DNA from: Methylobacterium sp.
Lineage (GTDB): Bacteria > Pseudomonadota > Alphaproteobacteria > Rhizobiales > Beijerinckiaceae
Length of the DNA stretch: 40,871 bases
Reading direction: 5' to 3'
Assembly: GCA_013823325.1 (NCBI GenBank)
Contig: PNLY01000049.1
Location: forward strand, 1 to 40,871
Of the stretch, positions 16,002 through 25,748 are shown piece by piece. Under the pieces are notes generated by a model. The model searched no databases and had not been told where the DNA came from. It saw only the letters and a program-made list of their open reading frames with translations. Position 1 is the first letter of the stretch. Each line of letters opens with the position of its first letter. The position numbers and the translations under genes were made by a program.

Positions 16002-17255
16002 ATGATCCGCCCGAACGCCCAGACGCCCCTCGATCCCGCGACCGACGCCGCGCTGCTGCTGCGCCGCATCGGCTTTGCGACGCTGGCACTCGCTCTGCCG
16101 CTGGCCTCGCTGGTCTCGCGCCGCGCCGCCGTGGTGCTGGTGCCGATCGGCGTGATCCTTCTGTCGATCGCCGCGCTGATCGAGGCACCGCGCTGGTTCG
16201 CCGGCAACATCCGGGCGTCGATCTTCAGCCGCGCCGGGCTGACGCTGTGGGCGCTGGTCGGCTGGGCCGTGCTCTCGCTGGTCTGGAGCCCCTATACCGG
16301 CTCGGCGACAGAGAAGGCGGCCAATCTCTTCCTCGCCGTGGCGCTCGGCTTCGCCGGGGCGGCCGCGCTGCCGGAGCGCATGCGCGCCTCCAATCTCAAT
16401 CTCGCGGCGCTCGGCGCCGGCACGGCCGCGATCTTCGCGCTCGGCCTGCTGCTGACGGAGGCGCTGAGCCCGATCGATTCGCGCGCAGCCAATGCCGCCG
16501 GCAGCGTCGAACGCGGCGTCAGCATCGTGCTGATCATGGCCTGGCCGGCGCTCGCCTGGCTGCTCTCGCGCGAGCGTGGATTGACGGCGCTGGGCCTGGC
16601 GCTGGTGGTCGGCCTGCTCGCACTGTCGCGCATCGAAGATGGCGAGGCGATGGCGATGCTCTGCGGCGCGATCGCCTTCGGCGCGGTCAGCGCCAATCGC
16701 ATGGTCGGAGCCAGGCTAATGGCTGGGATTCTGGCCGGGCTGATGCTGCTCGCCCCGCTCCTGCCCTTCCTGCTGTTGCCGTTCTTCCGACTCTCGCCGG
16801 CAGTGTTCAGCACGGTCGGCACCGGGCTCGACATCTGGGCCGACATCATCTCGAGCCGCCCGTTGCAGCTGATCACCGGACACGGGCTCGACACCGTGCT
16901 GCGCGGGCGCACCACCGGGGCGCTGCCGCTGGAAGTGCCGACCACGATCCTGTTCGAGACCTGGTACGAGCTTGGCCTTGTCGGCGCGGCGACAGCCGCG
17001 CTCTGCCTCTACTTCGCGGTCAGCGCCGCCGGCCGCATGCCGGGCGCGCTCGCTGCCGGCGGCGTCGCGGCCTATGTCACCGCCTTCGCGCTGGCGGCGC
17101 TCGGCTTCGCCTCGTTCCAGACCTGGTGGCTGATGACGCTGACCGCCGTCGCGCTGCTGTTCACTGCGATCGCGCGCGGTCAGTACCGCACAGAGCGGCC
17201 GGTGGCGCCGCTCGGCCGGCGACCGAAAGCGCCGAACATTCCGGCTGGAGAGTAA
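16002..17255 (+). CDS. O-antigen ligase/polymerase-like multi-pass membrane protein
   Basis: A 417-residue inner-membrane protein with roughly ten to twelve hydrophobic segments. The late segment LITGHGLDTVLRG followed by FETWYELGLVGA matches the Wzy_C/O-antigen-ligase pattern, in which a periplasmic loop (here about 270-310) carries GHG and a following ELG..G helix. Such proteins join or polymerise lipid-linked glycans, and some link glycans to proteins. No glycosyltransferase or polysaccharide gene is adjacent, so the donor and acceptor are unknown. The start at 16002 is the first ATG giving a plausible short cytoplasmic N-terminus, and the ribosome site is weak. Confidence 0.72.
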   Translation: MIRPNAQTPLDPATDAALLLRRIGFATLALALPLASLVSRRAAVVLVPIGVILLSIAALIEAPRWFAGNIRASIFSRAGLTLWALVGWAVLSLVWSPYTGSATEKAANLFLAVALGFAGAAALPERMRASNLNLAALGAGTAAIFALGLLLTEALSPIDSRAANAAGSVERGVSIVLIMAWPALAWLLSRERGLTALGLALVVGLLALSRIEDGEAMAMLCGAIAFGAVSANRMVGARLMAGILAGLMLLAPLLPFLLLPFFRLSPAVFSTVGTGLDIWADIISSRPLQLITGHGLDTVLRGRTTGALPLEVPTTILFETWYELGLVGAATAALCLYFAVSAAGRMPGALAAGGVAAYVTAFALAALGFASFQTWWLMTLTAVALLFTAIARGQYRTERPVAPLGRRPKAPNIPAGE

Positions 17256-17283
17256 AAAAGCAGGCGCGGCTTTTCCTGCCTGC
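17254..17283 (-). terminator. Rho-independent terminator facing left
   Basis: GCAGGC (17260-17265) pairs with GCCTGC (17278-17283). On the minus strand the hairpin is followed by six T residues (17259-17254). It points away from the peptide-transporter operon, whose last gene ends at 17564. The operon transcript would therefore run about 280 bases past its last stop, antisense to the small plus-strand gene, before ending here. Confidence 0.65.
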
Positions 17284-17331
17284 CGCGGAGCACTATCATC
17301 GCGTCCGGCTCCGGTGGACAGCGAGGCCGCG

Positions 17332-17556
17332 ATGCTTGCCGCAGACGATCCGCTCATCCTCGATCTCGTTGAATGGGTTGCGCGCGAGGAGCGTAGCCAT
17401 GCCGAGCTCATGGAAAGCTGGCGCACCGCCTGCCCGCGCCTGACGGTGTGGGAGGACGCAATCGAACGTGGTTATCTCATGCGCCAAGCCAGGCTGGTCA
17501 CGGTCACGGCAAAAGGCCGGGAGTTGCTCAGCACGAGCGGCCGGCGCACCGCCTGA
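17332..17556 (+). CDS. Small conserved winged-helix-like hypothetical protein
   Basis: A 74-residue protein (80 if the upstream in-frame GTG at 17314 is used). The sequence ILDLVEWVAREERSHAELME followed by WRTACPRLTVWEDAIERGY and VTVTAKGRELL looks like a compact helix-turn-helix/wing. It resembles small proteins seen in Bradyrhizobium and relatives (recollection). No function is established. GAGG lies 4-8 bases before the ATG. It converges on the peptide-transporter operon, stopping 7 bases from the last ATPase gene's stop, and so lies within that operon's probable 3' antisense zone. Confidence 0.6.
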   Translation: MLAADDPLILDLVEWVAREERSHAELMESWRTACPRLTVWEDAIERGYLMRQARLVTVTAKGRELLSTSGRRTA

Positions 17557-17563
17557 AAAAATC

Positions 17564-18552
<989 letters not shown>

Positions 18553-18556
<4 letters not shown>

Positions 18557-19554
18557 GCCGCGATCTCCGTCTTGCCGGCCGGCGCCTTGGCCTTGTCGTA
18601 GAGATGGCAGGCGACCTGGTGGCCGCCGACATCGATGAGCTCCGGCCGGTCGATGCGGCAGCGGTCGAACACCTTGGAGCAGCGCGGGTTGAAGGCGCAG
18701 CCCCGGGGGATGCTGGAGAGCCTGGGCATCGAGCCGGGGATCTGCACGAGCCGCTCGGCATCGCCGGTGATCGAGGGGATCGCGCCCATCAACCCCTGCG
18801 TATAGGGGTGGAGCGGGTGCTTGATCACCTCGCGCACCGGACCGATCTCGGCGACGCGCCCCGCATACATCACCGCGACCCGGTCGGCCGTCTCGGCGAT
18901 CACGCCCATATCGTGCGTCACCAGCATCACCGAGGTGCCGCGCTCCTTGCAGAGGCGCTTGATCAGGCCGATGATCTGAGCCTGGACGGAGACGTCGAGC
19001 GCCGTGGTCGGCTCGTCGGCGATGATGAATTCCGGCTCGGCGCAGAGCGCGAGCGCGATGACGACGCGCTGGCGCATCCCGCCGGAGAATTCGTGCGGAT
19101 AGCCGTCGATGCGCCGTTCCGGCGCGGGGATGCCGACCTCGTCGAGCAAGGCGATGGCGCGCTTGCGGGCGTCCGCCGCGTTGAGGTCGGTATGGGTCTG
19201 GATCGTCTCGACCAGCTGCTCGCCGACCCGGTAGAGCGGGTTGAGGCTGGTCAGCGGGTCCTGGAAGATCATGCCGATGCGCTTGCCGCGGACGCGGCGC
19301 ATCTGCTCGGGCGGGAGATGGTCGACGCGCTCGCCGGAGAGCACGACCTTGCCGTCGGCGATGCGGCCGGGCGGATCGATCAGGCCGATGATCGCCGAGC
19401 CGGTGACCGATTTGCCGGCGCCGGATTCGCCGACGACGCCGAGCACTTCGCCGCGGGCGATGTCGAAGGAGATCTTGTCGAGCGCCCGCAGCGTGCCGCG
19501 GCGGGTGACGAACTCGACGGTGAGGTCCTGGACGGAGAGAACGGTCTCGGGCAT
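18553..19554 (-). CDS. Peptide ABC transporter ATPase (DppD/OppD type), system 1
   Basis: A 333-residue partner ATPase. It has Walker [10 protein letters not shown], signature [16 protein letters not shown], Walker [13 protein letters not shown], a His switch in LVTHDMG, and the oligopeptide C-terminal domain with [13 protein letters not shown] and the Cys pattern [15 protein letters not shown]. The two ATPases normally form a heterodimer under the two permeases. It starts 4 bases after the permease stop and overlaps the next ATPase gene. Confidence 0.93.
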
Positions 19555-19558
19555 CGGC

Positions 19559-20506
19559 TCACCTCAACCGCGGGTTCAGGGCGTCGCGCAGCCAGTCGCC
19601 GAGCAGGTTCACCGCCAGCACCAGCACGGCGAGCGTCACGCCCGGGAAGGTGACGATCCACCAGTCGCCGGAGAATAGATACTTGTTGCCGATCGAGATC
19701 AGCGTGCCCAGCGAGGGCTGTGTCGGCGGCAGGCCGACGCCGAGGAAGGAGAGCGTCGCCTCGGTGATGACCGCCAGCGCGAGGTTGATGGTCAGGATGA
19801 CCAGCACCGGGCCGATCACGTTCGGCAGGACATGGCGCAGCATGATCAGCGGCGCCGGCAGGCCGACGAGACGAGCGGCCTGGACATAGTCCTTGTTGCG
19901 CTCGACCAGGGTCGAGCCGCGGATGGTGCGGGCGTACTGCACCCAGAAGGAGAGCCCGATCGAGATCACCAGCACATAGAGCGCGGTGTCCTCGCGGTTG
20001 GCGTGCTTGAAGATGCCGCGCACGACGCCGTCGATCAAAAGCGCGATCAGGATCGCCGGGAAGGTCAACTGCACGTCGGCGATGCGCATGATCAGCGAGT
20101 CGACGCGGCCGCCGAGATAGCCGGCAAGCAGGCCGAGCGTGATGCCGATCGTCGCCGCCAACGCGACGCCGAGCAGGCCGACGATCAGCGAGACGCGAAG
20201 GCCATAGAGGATCGCCGAATAGAGGTCGCGGCCCTGGTCGTCCGTGCCGAGGATGAACTTGGGGTCGCCGCCTTGCTGCCAGGCCGGCGGGATGTTGGCG
20301 TCGGCGAGGAAGACGGTCGCCGGATCGAACGGGTTGGTCGGCGCGATCCAGGGCGAGAAGAAGGCGCCGATGAACAGCACCAGCACGATCACCGCGGCGA
20401 CTATGGTCACCTTGGAGCGCAGGAAGCTCGCCAGGATGTCGCTGTCGAGGATGCGGGCCCAGAGCGAGGGCGGCTGTTTCGTGGGGGAAGCGGTTTGCGC
20501 GCTCAT
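19559..20506 (-). CDS. Peptide ABC transporter permease (DppC/OppC type), system 1
   Basis: A 315-residue inner-membrane permease. A cytoplasmic leader is followed by a first helix (about 34-55: VTIVAAVIVLVLFIGAFF), the DppC-type N-terminal region with NPFDPAT, and a DDQGRDLYSAILYGLR segment. Five further helices contain the coupling loop EATLSFLGVGLPPTQPSLG near the end. ATG at 20506 gives the expected N-terminus. It is 8 bases after the partner permease stop. Confidence 0.92.
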   Translation of the reverse strand: MSAQTASPTKQPPSLWARILDSDILASFLRSKVTIVAAVIVLVLFIGAFFSPWIAPTNPFDPATVFLADANIPPAWQQGGDPKFILGTDDQGRDLYSAILYGLRVSLIVGLLGVALAATIGITLGLLAGYLGGRVDSLIMRIADVQLTFPAILIALLIDGVVRGIFKHANREDTALYVLVISIGLSFWVQYARTIRGSTLVERNKDYVQAARLVGLPAPLIMLRHVLPNVIGPVLVILTINLALAVITEATLSFLGVGLPPTQPSLGTLISIGNKYLFSGDWWIVTFPGVTLAVLVLAVNLLGDWLRDALNPRLR

Positions 20507-20514
20507 GACCGGCC

Positions 20515-21495
20515 TCAATGCGCCCCGATCGTCGCGCGCAGGCGCGGATCGACCAGCGCATAGAGCAGGTCGACGATCAGGTTGATGCTGACGAACAGGA
20601 AGGAGATCAACATGAGGTAGGCGGCCATGATCGGGATATCGACCTGCTGCACCGCCTTGAGGAAGAGCAGGCCCATGCCCGGCCACTGGAACACCGTCTC
20701 GGTGATGATGGCGAAGGCGATGATCGAGCCGAGCTGCAGGCCGGCGATGGTGATGACCGGCACCAGCGTGTTCTTCAGCGCATGGCCGAAATGGATGGCG
20801 CGCGTCTTGAGGCCGCGGGCGCGGGCGAACTTGATGTAGTCCGTGCGCAGCACCTCGAGCATCTCGGCCCGGACGAGACGCATGATCAGCGTCATCTGGA
20901 ACAGGCCGAGCGTGATCGAAGGCAGGATCAGCGCTTTCCAGCCGGAGGCGGTCAGGAGGCCGGTGGTCCACCAATTGCCGAGCTTGACCACCTCGCCGCG
21001 CCCGAAGGAGGGCAGCCAGCCGAGCGTGACCGAAAACAGGTAGATCAGCAGGATGCCGATCAGGAAGGTCGGCAGGCTGATGCCGACCAGCGAGACCGTC
21101 TGGAAAATCTTCGCCAGCCAGCTGTCACGGCGCAACGCGGTGTAGACGCCCATCGGTATGCCGACGAGCAGCGAGAACAGCGCCGACATGAAGGCGAGCT
21201 CCAGCGTCGCCGGGGCGCGCTCGCCCAGCAGCGAGATCACCGGCAGGCGGAACTGGTAGGAGACGCCGAATTCGAGCCGCGCGGCGTTGTAGATGTAGCG
21301 CGCGAACTGGACCACGACCGGCTCGTCGAGGCCGAGCGTCTGGCGCAATTGCGCGACCTGCTCCTGGGGCGTGTCGACGCCGACCATCTGGTTCACCGGA
21401 TCGCCGACGAAGCGGAACATGGCGAAGGCGATGAGCGCGACGGCCAGCATCACGATCAGCGACTGGAACAGGCGGCGCAGGACAAATGCGAGCAT
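20515..21495 (-). CDS. Peptide ABC transporter permease (DppB/OppB type), system 1
   Basis: A 326-residue inner-membrane permease with the DppB opening MLAFVLRRLFQSLIVMLAVA (helix 1), a long periplasmic loop containing DPVNQMVGVDTPQEQ, then five helices with the coupling segment TIAGLQLGSIIAFAIITETV followed by FQWPGMG. It forms the channel with the DppC-type protein. It follows the binding-protein gene across a 102-base gap that holds a hairpin, so it is probably transcribed at a lower level than that gene. Confidence 0.93.
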   Translation of the reverse strand: MLAFVLRRLFQSLIVMLAVALIAFAMFRFVGDPVNQMVGVDTPQEQVAQLRQTLGLDEPVVVQFARYIYNAARLEFGVSYQFRLPVISLLGERAPATLELAFMSALFSLLVGIPMGVYTALRRDSWLAKIFQTVSLVGISLPTFLIGILLIYLFSVTLGWLPSFGRGEVVKLGNWWTTGLLTASGWKALILPSITLGLFQMTLIMRLVRAEMLEVLRTDYIKFARARGLKTRAIHFGHALKNTLVPVITIAGLQLGSIIAFAIITETVFQWPGMGLLFLKAVQQVDIPIMAAYLMLISFLFVSINLIVDLLYALVDPRLRATIGAH

Positions 21496-21559
21496 GGTCG
21501 CCCTTACAAGGAATCTGAAGCCGCTCCGCAGGAACGGCCTCTCTGCTGCAGATAGAGAA

Positions 21560-21590
21560 AGGGCGCGTTGGCTCCTCGCCTACGCGCCCT
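21560..21590 (-). terminator. Intercistronic hairpin after the binding-protein gene, system 1
   Basis: AGGGCGCGT (21560-21568) and ACGCGCCCT (21582-21590) form a perfect 9-bp stem with a 13-base loop, starting 7 bases beyond the binding-protein stop on the minus strand. It is followed by a pyrimidine-rich but not pure T tract. Hairpins at this place typically stabilise the binding-protein mRNA or partially terminate transcription. Confidence 0.7.
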
Positions 21591-21597
21591 CAGGCCC

Positions 21598-23187
21598 TCA
21601 CTGCTCCTTGGTGGCGTAGTAGAGCAGCACCGAGTTGTCGGCGCGCTGGGCAAGCTTCACCTTCTTCGACACACCCCAGGCCAGGGCCTGCTGGTGCAGC
21701 GGGATGTAGGCGAACTCGTCGACAGTCATCTTGTAGGCCTCGCCGATCATGGCGTTGCGCTTGGCGGTATCCGACTCGACCAGGATCTTGTCGGTCAGCT
21801 CGTCGACCTTCTTGTTGCAGTAATTGCCGAGATTCGACTCGCCGCGCGATGAGCCGGCGACGTCACGGCAGCCCAGGATGTCATAGAGGACATTGTGGCT
21901 GTCGAAGGTGCCGGGGGTCCAGCCGAGCAGGTAGAACGAGGTCTTGTAGCCGCCCGGCTTCAGAACCTTGGCGAAATACTGCGCCTTGGGCTGGGCGTTG
22001 AGATTCACCTTGACGCCGATGCGGGCGAGCATGCCGACCACGGCCTGGCAGATCTGGCCGTCATTGACGTAGCGATCATTCGGGCAGTCCATGCCGAGCT
22101 CGAAGCCCTGCGGATAGCCGGCCTCGGCGAGCAGCTTCTTGGCGGCCTCGGTGTCGAACTTGGCCCGGGTGAAGCCGGCATGCGGATAGAGCTCCGGCGC
22201 GATCATCAGCGGCGACGGGGTCGAGAGTCCGCGCATGACGCGGCTCTTGATCGTCTCGATGTCGATCGCCTGGTAGAAGGCCTGACGGACCTTCGGGTCC
22301 TTGAACGGGTTCTTGCCCTTGACGCTCGATTCCAGCAGCTCGTCGCGGGTCTGGTCGAAGCCGAGGAAGATGGTGCGCAGCTCGGGCCCCGTTAGGACCT
22401 GGGCGTTGCCGGAGGCGTTGACTCGCTGGATGTCCTGGATCGGAACCGGCTCGATCACGTCGACCTCGCCGGAGAGCAGCGCGGCGACGCGGGTCGCATC
22501 CGAGGAGATCGGGGTGAAGATGATCTCCTTGATGTTGCCTTCGATCTTCTTCCAGTAGTTCTCGTTGAGCTTGAAGACAGTCTTCACGCCCGGCTGATGG
22601 CTCTCGATCTTGTAGGGGCCGGTGCCGTTGGCGTTGAGCGAGGCGTGGCTCGGGGTGGTCGCGGCCGCAGGCGTCGGGGCGACGGCGTTGTTCGCCTCCG
22701 CCCACTTCTTCGACATGATGTACCAGGTGTCCCACTGCGCGTTCAGGATCGGGTTCGGCGCGGTCAGGATGACGTCGACCGTGTGGTCGTCGACCTTGAC
22801 GAACTTGGCGCTGGTCGGGATGCGGGTAGTGAAGTTCGAGCCCTGGGCGCGGACGCGATCAGCCGAGAAGATCACGTCATCGGCGGTGAAGTCCTCGCCG
22901 CCATGGAACTTGACGCCCTTGCGCAGGAAGAAGCGCCACTTCAGGCCGTCCGGCGAGATCTCCCACTTCTCGGCGAGCGCGGGCTCGATCTTGAGGTCCT
23001 TGCCGCGCGCGGTCAGGCCCTCATAGGGGTGGCCGAGATGGGCGTTGGTGGTGGTCTCGTTGACGGTATAGGGGTCGAGCGACTTGAGCTCGCCCTGGTT
23101 GGCGTATCGCAAGGTCTGGGCTTGCACAGCCCCGCACATCAAGGCCAGGGCGGCAACGGCTGCCAGGCAATGGGTCTTGAACGACAT
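21598..23187 (-). CDS. Peptide ABC transporter substrate-binding protein, system 1
   Basis: A 529-residue periplasmic binding protein of the SBP_bac_5 (DppA/OppA) family. A signal peptide (about 1-24, cleaved near VQA-QT) is followed by LRYANQGELKSLDPYTVNE, the usual first strand and loop. The family motif region LAEKWEISPDGLKWRFFLRK and HGGEDFTADDV come next. The Cys pairs at DILGCRD and NYCNKK may form a disulfide. ATG at 23187 has GGGAG 10 bases upstream. It heads the operon. The ligand is not readable, and an ArgE-like gene upstream hints at peptides or acylated amino acids. Confidence 0.93.
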   Translation of the reverse strand: MSFKTHCLAAVAALALMCGAVQAQTLRYANQGELKSLDPYTVNETTTNAHLGHPYEGLTARGKDLKIEPALAEKWEISPDGLKWRFFLRKGVKFHGGEDFTADDVIFSADRVRAQGSNFTTRIPTSAKFVKVDDHTVDVILTAPNPILNAQWDTWYIMSKKWAEANNAVAPTPAAATTPSHASLNANGTGPYKIESHQPGVKTVFKLNENYWKKIEGNIKEIIFTPISSDATRVAALLSGEVDVIEPVPIQDIQRVNASGNAQVLTGPELRTIFLGFDQTRDELLESSVKGKNPFKDPKVRQAFYQAIDIETIKSRVMRGLSTPSPLMIAPELYPHAGFTRAKFDTEAAKKLLAEAGYPQGFELGMDCPNDRYVNDGQICQAVVGMLARIGVKVNLNAQPKAQYFAKVLKPGGYKTSFYLLGWTPGTFDSHNVLYDILGCRDVAGSSRGESNLGNYCNKKVDELTDKILVESDTAKRNAMIGEAYKMTVDEFAYIPLHQQALAWGVSKKVKLAQRADNSVLLYYATKEQ

Positions 23188-23424
23188 GTGAGACTGCTCC
23201 CGTTTGGTTGGAAACCACTCCTCCCCAGGAGCGGTGCCGGCCACCTGCTTATTTTGGCGGCAAGCCGACGAAGGCGGCAGATTAATGACGGTTCGAAGCC
23301 CGCGTCCAGTGCGGCCGATCGACTTCGTTCCAGATCGAACTTTGTTGCGAATCTTACTAATACAGCGCACGAAGCTGCGAAGAGTGAGGCAAACGCTTGC
23401 AACGAAGCACCCCGCCCCGCGCGC

Positions 23425-24573
23425 TCAGCGGGACAGTTCCTTGATCAACGCGCGGACGAAGGCGGTCCCGGCGTCGAGCTGGGCCACGGTGATGAACTCG
23501 TCCGGCTGGTGCGCCTGGGCGATGTCGCCGGGGCCACAGACCACCGTCGACCAGCCCGCCGCCTGGAAGAGGCCGCCCTCGGTGCCATAGGCGACGACGT
23601 GGCTGGCATTGTCGCCGGTGATGCGACGGGAGAGCGTCTCGGCAGCTCCCTCCTTTTCCGGCGCCAGCGGCGGCGTCTGCGAGGTGATCTCCATGGTGAT
23701 ACCGGTTTCGGGCGCGATCGCCTTCATCGGGCCCTCGAGCTCAGCGATCTTCGCCCGGTAGCGCGCGACATAGTCCGTATCGTCGCCGGGCATGACCCGG
23801 ACCTCGTGGCTGAAGCTGGCATGCTCGGCGGTGATGTTGACCGCGGTGCCGCCGGCGACGACGCCGACATGCAGCGTCGAATAGGGCGGCTCGAACGGGA
23901 TACCGGGCTGCGCCTTCGCCTTGTTCTCCTGCATGACCTCGTCATGCCAGGCAATCAGCTTGCCGGCGACCATCACCGCGGGCACGCCGATATCGACGCG
24001 GCTCGAATGCACGGCATGGCCGCGCACCGTCGTCTTCATGCGCGTGCCGCCCTTGTGGCCGGTGACGACCTGCATCATCGAGGGCTCGCCGACGATCACC
24101 GCCGACGGCTTCAGACCCGCCGCCGCCATCGCGTCGATCATGATCGCGGCGCCGATGCAGCCGACCTCCTCGTCATAGGAGAGCGCGATGTGGAAAGGCC
24201 GCTTCAGCCCGGCCTCCAGCATCTCCGGCACCAGCGCCAGAGCGATCGCATCGAAGCCCTTCATGTCGCAAGAGCCGCGGCCATAGAGCTTGCCGTCGCG
24301 CTCGGTCAGCGTCCACGGATCGGAGCTCCAATCCTGGCCCTCGACCGGGACGACGTCGGTATGGCCGGAGAGGACGACGCCGCCTTCGACGTTGGGGCCC
24401 ACGGTCGCGTAGAGATTGGCCTTCTGTCCATCCGGGCTCGGCACGATCGTGCTCTCGACGCCGTGCGCGGCGAGATAGTCGCGGCAGAAATGGATCAGAT
24501 CGAGATTGCTGCGCCAGGACTCAGTGTTGAACGACACCAGCTTGGCCAGCATCTCCTTGGGGGAATAACGCAC
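23425..24573 (-). CDS. argE: Acetylornithine deacetylase-like M20 metallopeptidase
   Basis: A 382-residue M20 deacylase, matching ArgE length. Zinc-site landmarks are [25 protein letters not shown] and [11 protein letters not shown] (the catalytic Glu-Glu), with [10 protein letters not shown] after it. The dimerisation domain ([16 protein letters not shown] onward) interrupts the catalytic domain as usual. ArgE removes acetyl from N-acetylornithine, but paralogues act on other N-acyl amino acids. Its place just upstream of a peptide importer on the same strand favours a catabolic role. GTG at 24573 has GGAG 10 bases upstream, and ATG at 24552 is an alternative. Confidence 0.85.
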   Translation of the reverse strand: MRYSPKEMLAKLVSFNTESWRSNLDLIHFCRDYLAAHGVESTIVPSPDGQKANLYATVGPNVEGGVVLSGHTDVVPVEGQDWSSDPWTLTERDGKLYGRGSCDMKGFDAIALALVPEMLEAGLKRPFHIALSYDEEVGCIGAAIMIDAMAAAGLKPSAVIVGEPSMMQVVTGHKGGTRMKTTVRGHAVHSSRVDIGVPAVMVAGKLIAWHDEVMQENKAKAQPGIPFEPPYSTLHVGVVAGGTAVNITAEHASFSHEVRVMPGDDTDYVARYRAKIAELEGPMKAIAPETGITMEITSQTPPLAPEKEGAAETLSRRITGDNASHVVAYGTEGGLFQAAGWSTVVCGPGDIAQAHQPDEFITVAQLDAGTAFVRALIKELSR

Positions 24574-24724
24574 GGGTGAAAATCTCCAGAAATAGGCCGA
24601 GAGGCAGGAACCGTGCCGGCAGGCTAAGCTGGCATTGCCTGTCGTCAATCACTTCTGGGCGCTTGACCGGGCTGCACCCGGCGCGCTCATGTGCCGGCCA
24701 AGCAAGAAGCTCCGTGAGTCCGCC

Positions 24725-25693
24725 ATGAACTTCGACGTCACCCTCGCCGACATCCAGGCCGCCGCCACCCGAATCGCCGGCAAGGTCCGGCGCACGCCGA
24801 CCTTCATGAGCGCCGGCCTCTCCGCCAGGCTCGGCGTCGAGACCGTGGTCAAGGTCGAGAGCCTGCAGCTCGCCGGCTCCTTCAAGGTCCGCGGCTGCTA
24901 CAACAAGCTGCTCGGCCTCTCCGAAGCCGAGAGGGCGCGCGGCGTCGTCACCGTCTCCGGCGGCAACCACGCCATCGCCGTCTCGCTGGTCGCCAGCATG
25001 CTCGGCATCAAGGCGCTGGTGCTGATGCCGAAGAACGTCGCCCCGCTGAACATCCGCCTGACGCAGGAAGCCGGCGGCGAGGTCGAGCTTTGCGAGGACG
25101 CGCTCGCCGCCTTCTCCAAGGCGGAGGAGTACGAGGGCAAGGGCATGACCCATGTCCACTCCTATGACGACCCGGCGATCATCGCCGGCCATGGCACGGT
25201 CGGCCTCGAACTCGCGGCCGATGCCGGCGGGCGGATCGACCATGTCTTCATCTCGATCGGCGGCGGTGGCTTCTCGGCCGGCGTCGGCGCGGCGCTGAAG
25301 GGGCTCGACCCGGCGGTCCGCATCCATGGCGTCGAGACCGAGGGCGCCACCACGATGACGCAGGCGCTCGAAGCCGGAAAGCCGGTGCCGATCCGCCCGA
25401 CCTCGATCGCGCGCACGCTCGGCGCGCCCTTCGCGACCGAGAGGACCATGGCTGCGGCGCGCCAGTTCCTCGAGGAGATCGTGGTGGTGCCCGATGCGGA
25501 GGCCGTGCGCGAGCTGGTCTGGGTGCTGCAGAACGGGCGCGTCCTGCTCGAACCGGCAGCGTCCTGCACGGTGGCCGCGGCGATGGCGCGCAAGGATCAG
25601 TTCAAGCCGGGCGAGCGGGTCGCACTGGTGCTGTGCGGCTCGAACGTCGCGCTCGACGACATCGAACGCTGGCGGCAGGAGTTCGGGGTGTGA
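24725..25693 (+). CDS. Threonine/serine dehydratase-like PLP enzyme
   Basis: A 322-residue fold-type II pyridoxal-phosphate enzyme. The PLP Lys is in AGSFKVRGCYNK, the phosphate-binding loop is IGGGGFSAG, and the substrate loop is SGGNHAIAVS. Length and absence of a C-terminal regulatory domain match catabolic threonine dehydratases, serine racemases and hydroxyectoine-type lyases, and these cannot be separated by eye. The start MNFDVTLADIQAA (24725) fits the family. The ribosome site is weak. The gene diverges from argE across 151 bases. Confidence 0.88.
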   Translation: MNFDVTLADIQAAATRIAGKVRRTPTFMSAGLSARLGVETVVKVESLQLAGSFKVRGCYNKLLGLSEAERARGVVTVSGGNHAIAVSLVASMLGIKALVLMPKNVAPLNIRLTQEAGGEVELCEDALAAFSKAEEYEGKGMTHVHSYDDPAIIAGHGTVGLELAADAGGRIDHVFISIGGGGFSAGVGAALKGLDPAVRIHGVETEGATTMTQALEAGKPVPIRPTSIARTLGAPFATERTMAAARQFLEEIVVVPDAEAVRELVWVLQNGRVLLEPAASCTVAAAMARKDQFKPGERVALVLCGSNVALDDIERWRQEFGV

Positions 25694-25703
25694 GACAAAT
25701 GAA

Positions 25704-25728
25704 AGGCGCGCCGGTCATCGGCGCGCCT
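25704..25728. terminator. Bidirectional hairpin terminator
   Basis: A perfect 9-bp stem (25704-25712 with 25720-25728, GGCGCGCC core) encloses a 7-base loop between two convergent genes. On the minus strand it is followed by a T-rich stretch, so termination is likely strongest for the Gly/Tyr-rich gene. Confidence 0.8.
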
Positions 25729-25748
25729 CCGGATGGGTCCGCACACTC

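Noticed and set aside
20518..21555. 345-codon plus-strand frame opposite the permease gene
   Set aside because: Antisense shadow with Arg/Glu/Asp/His-rich composition and no domain; the minus-strand permease is certain.
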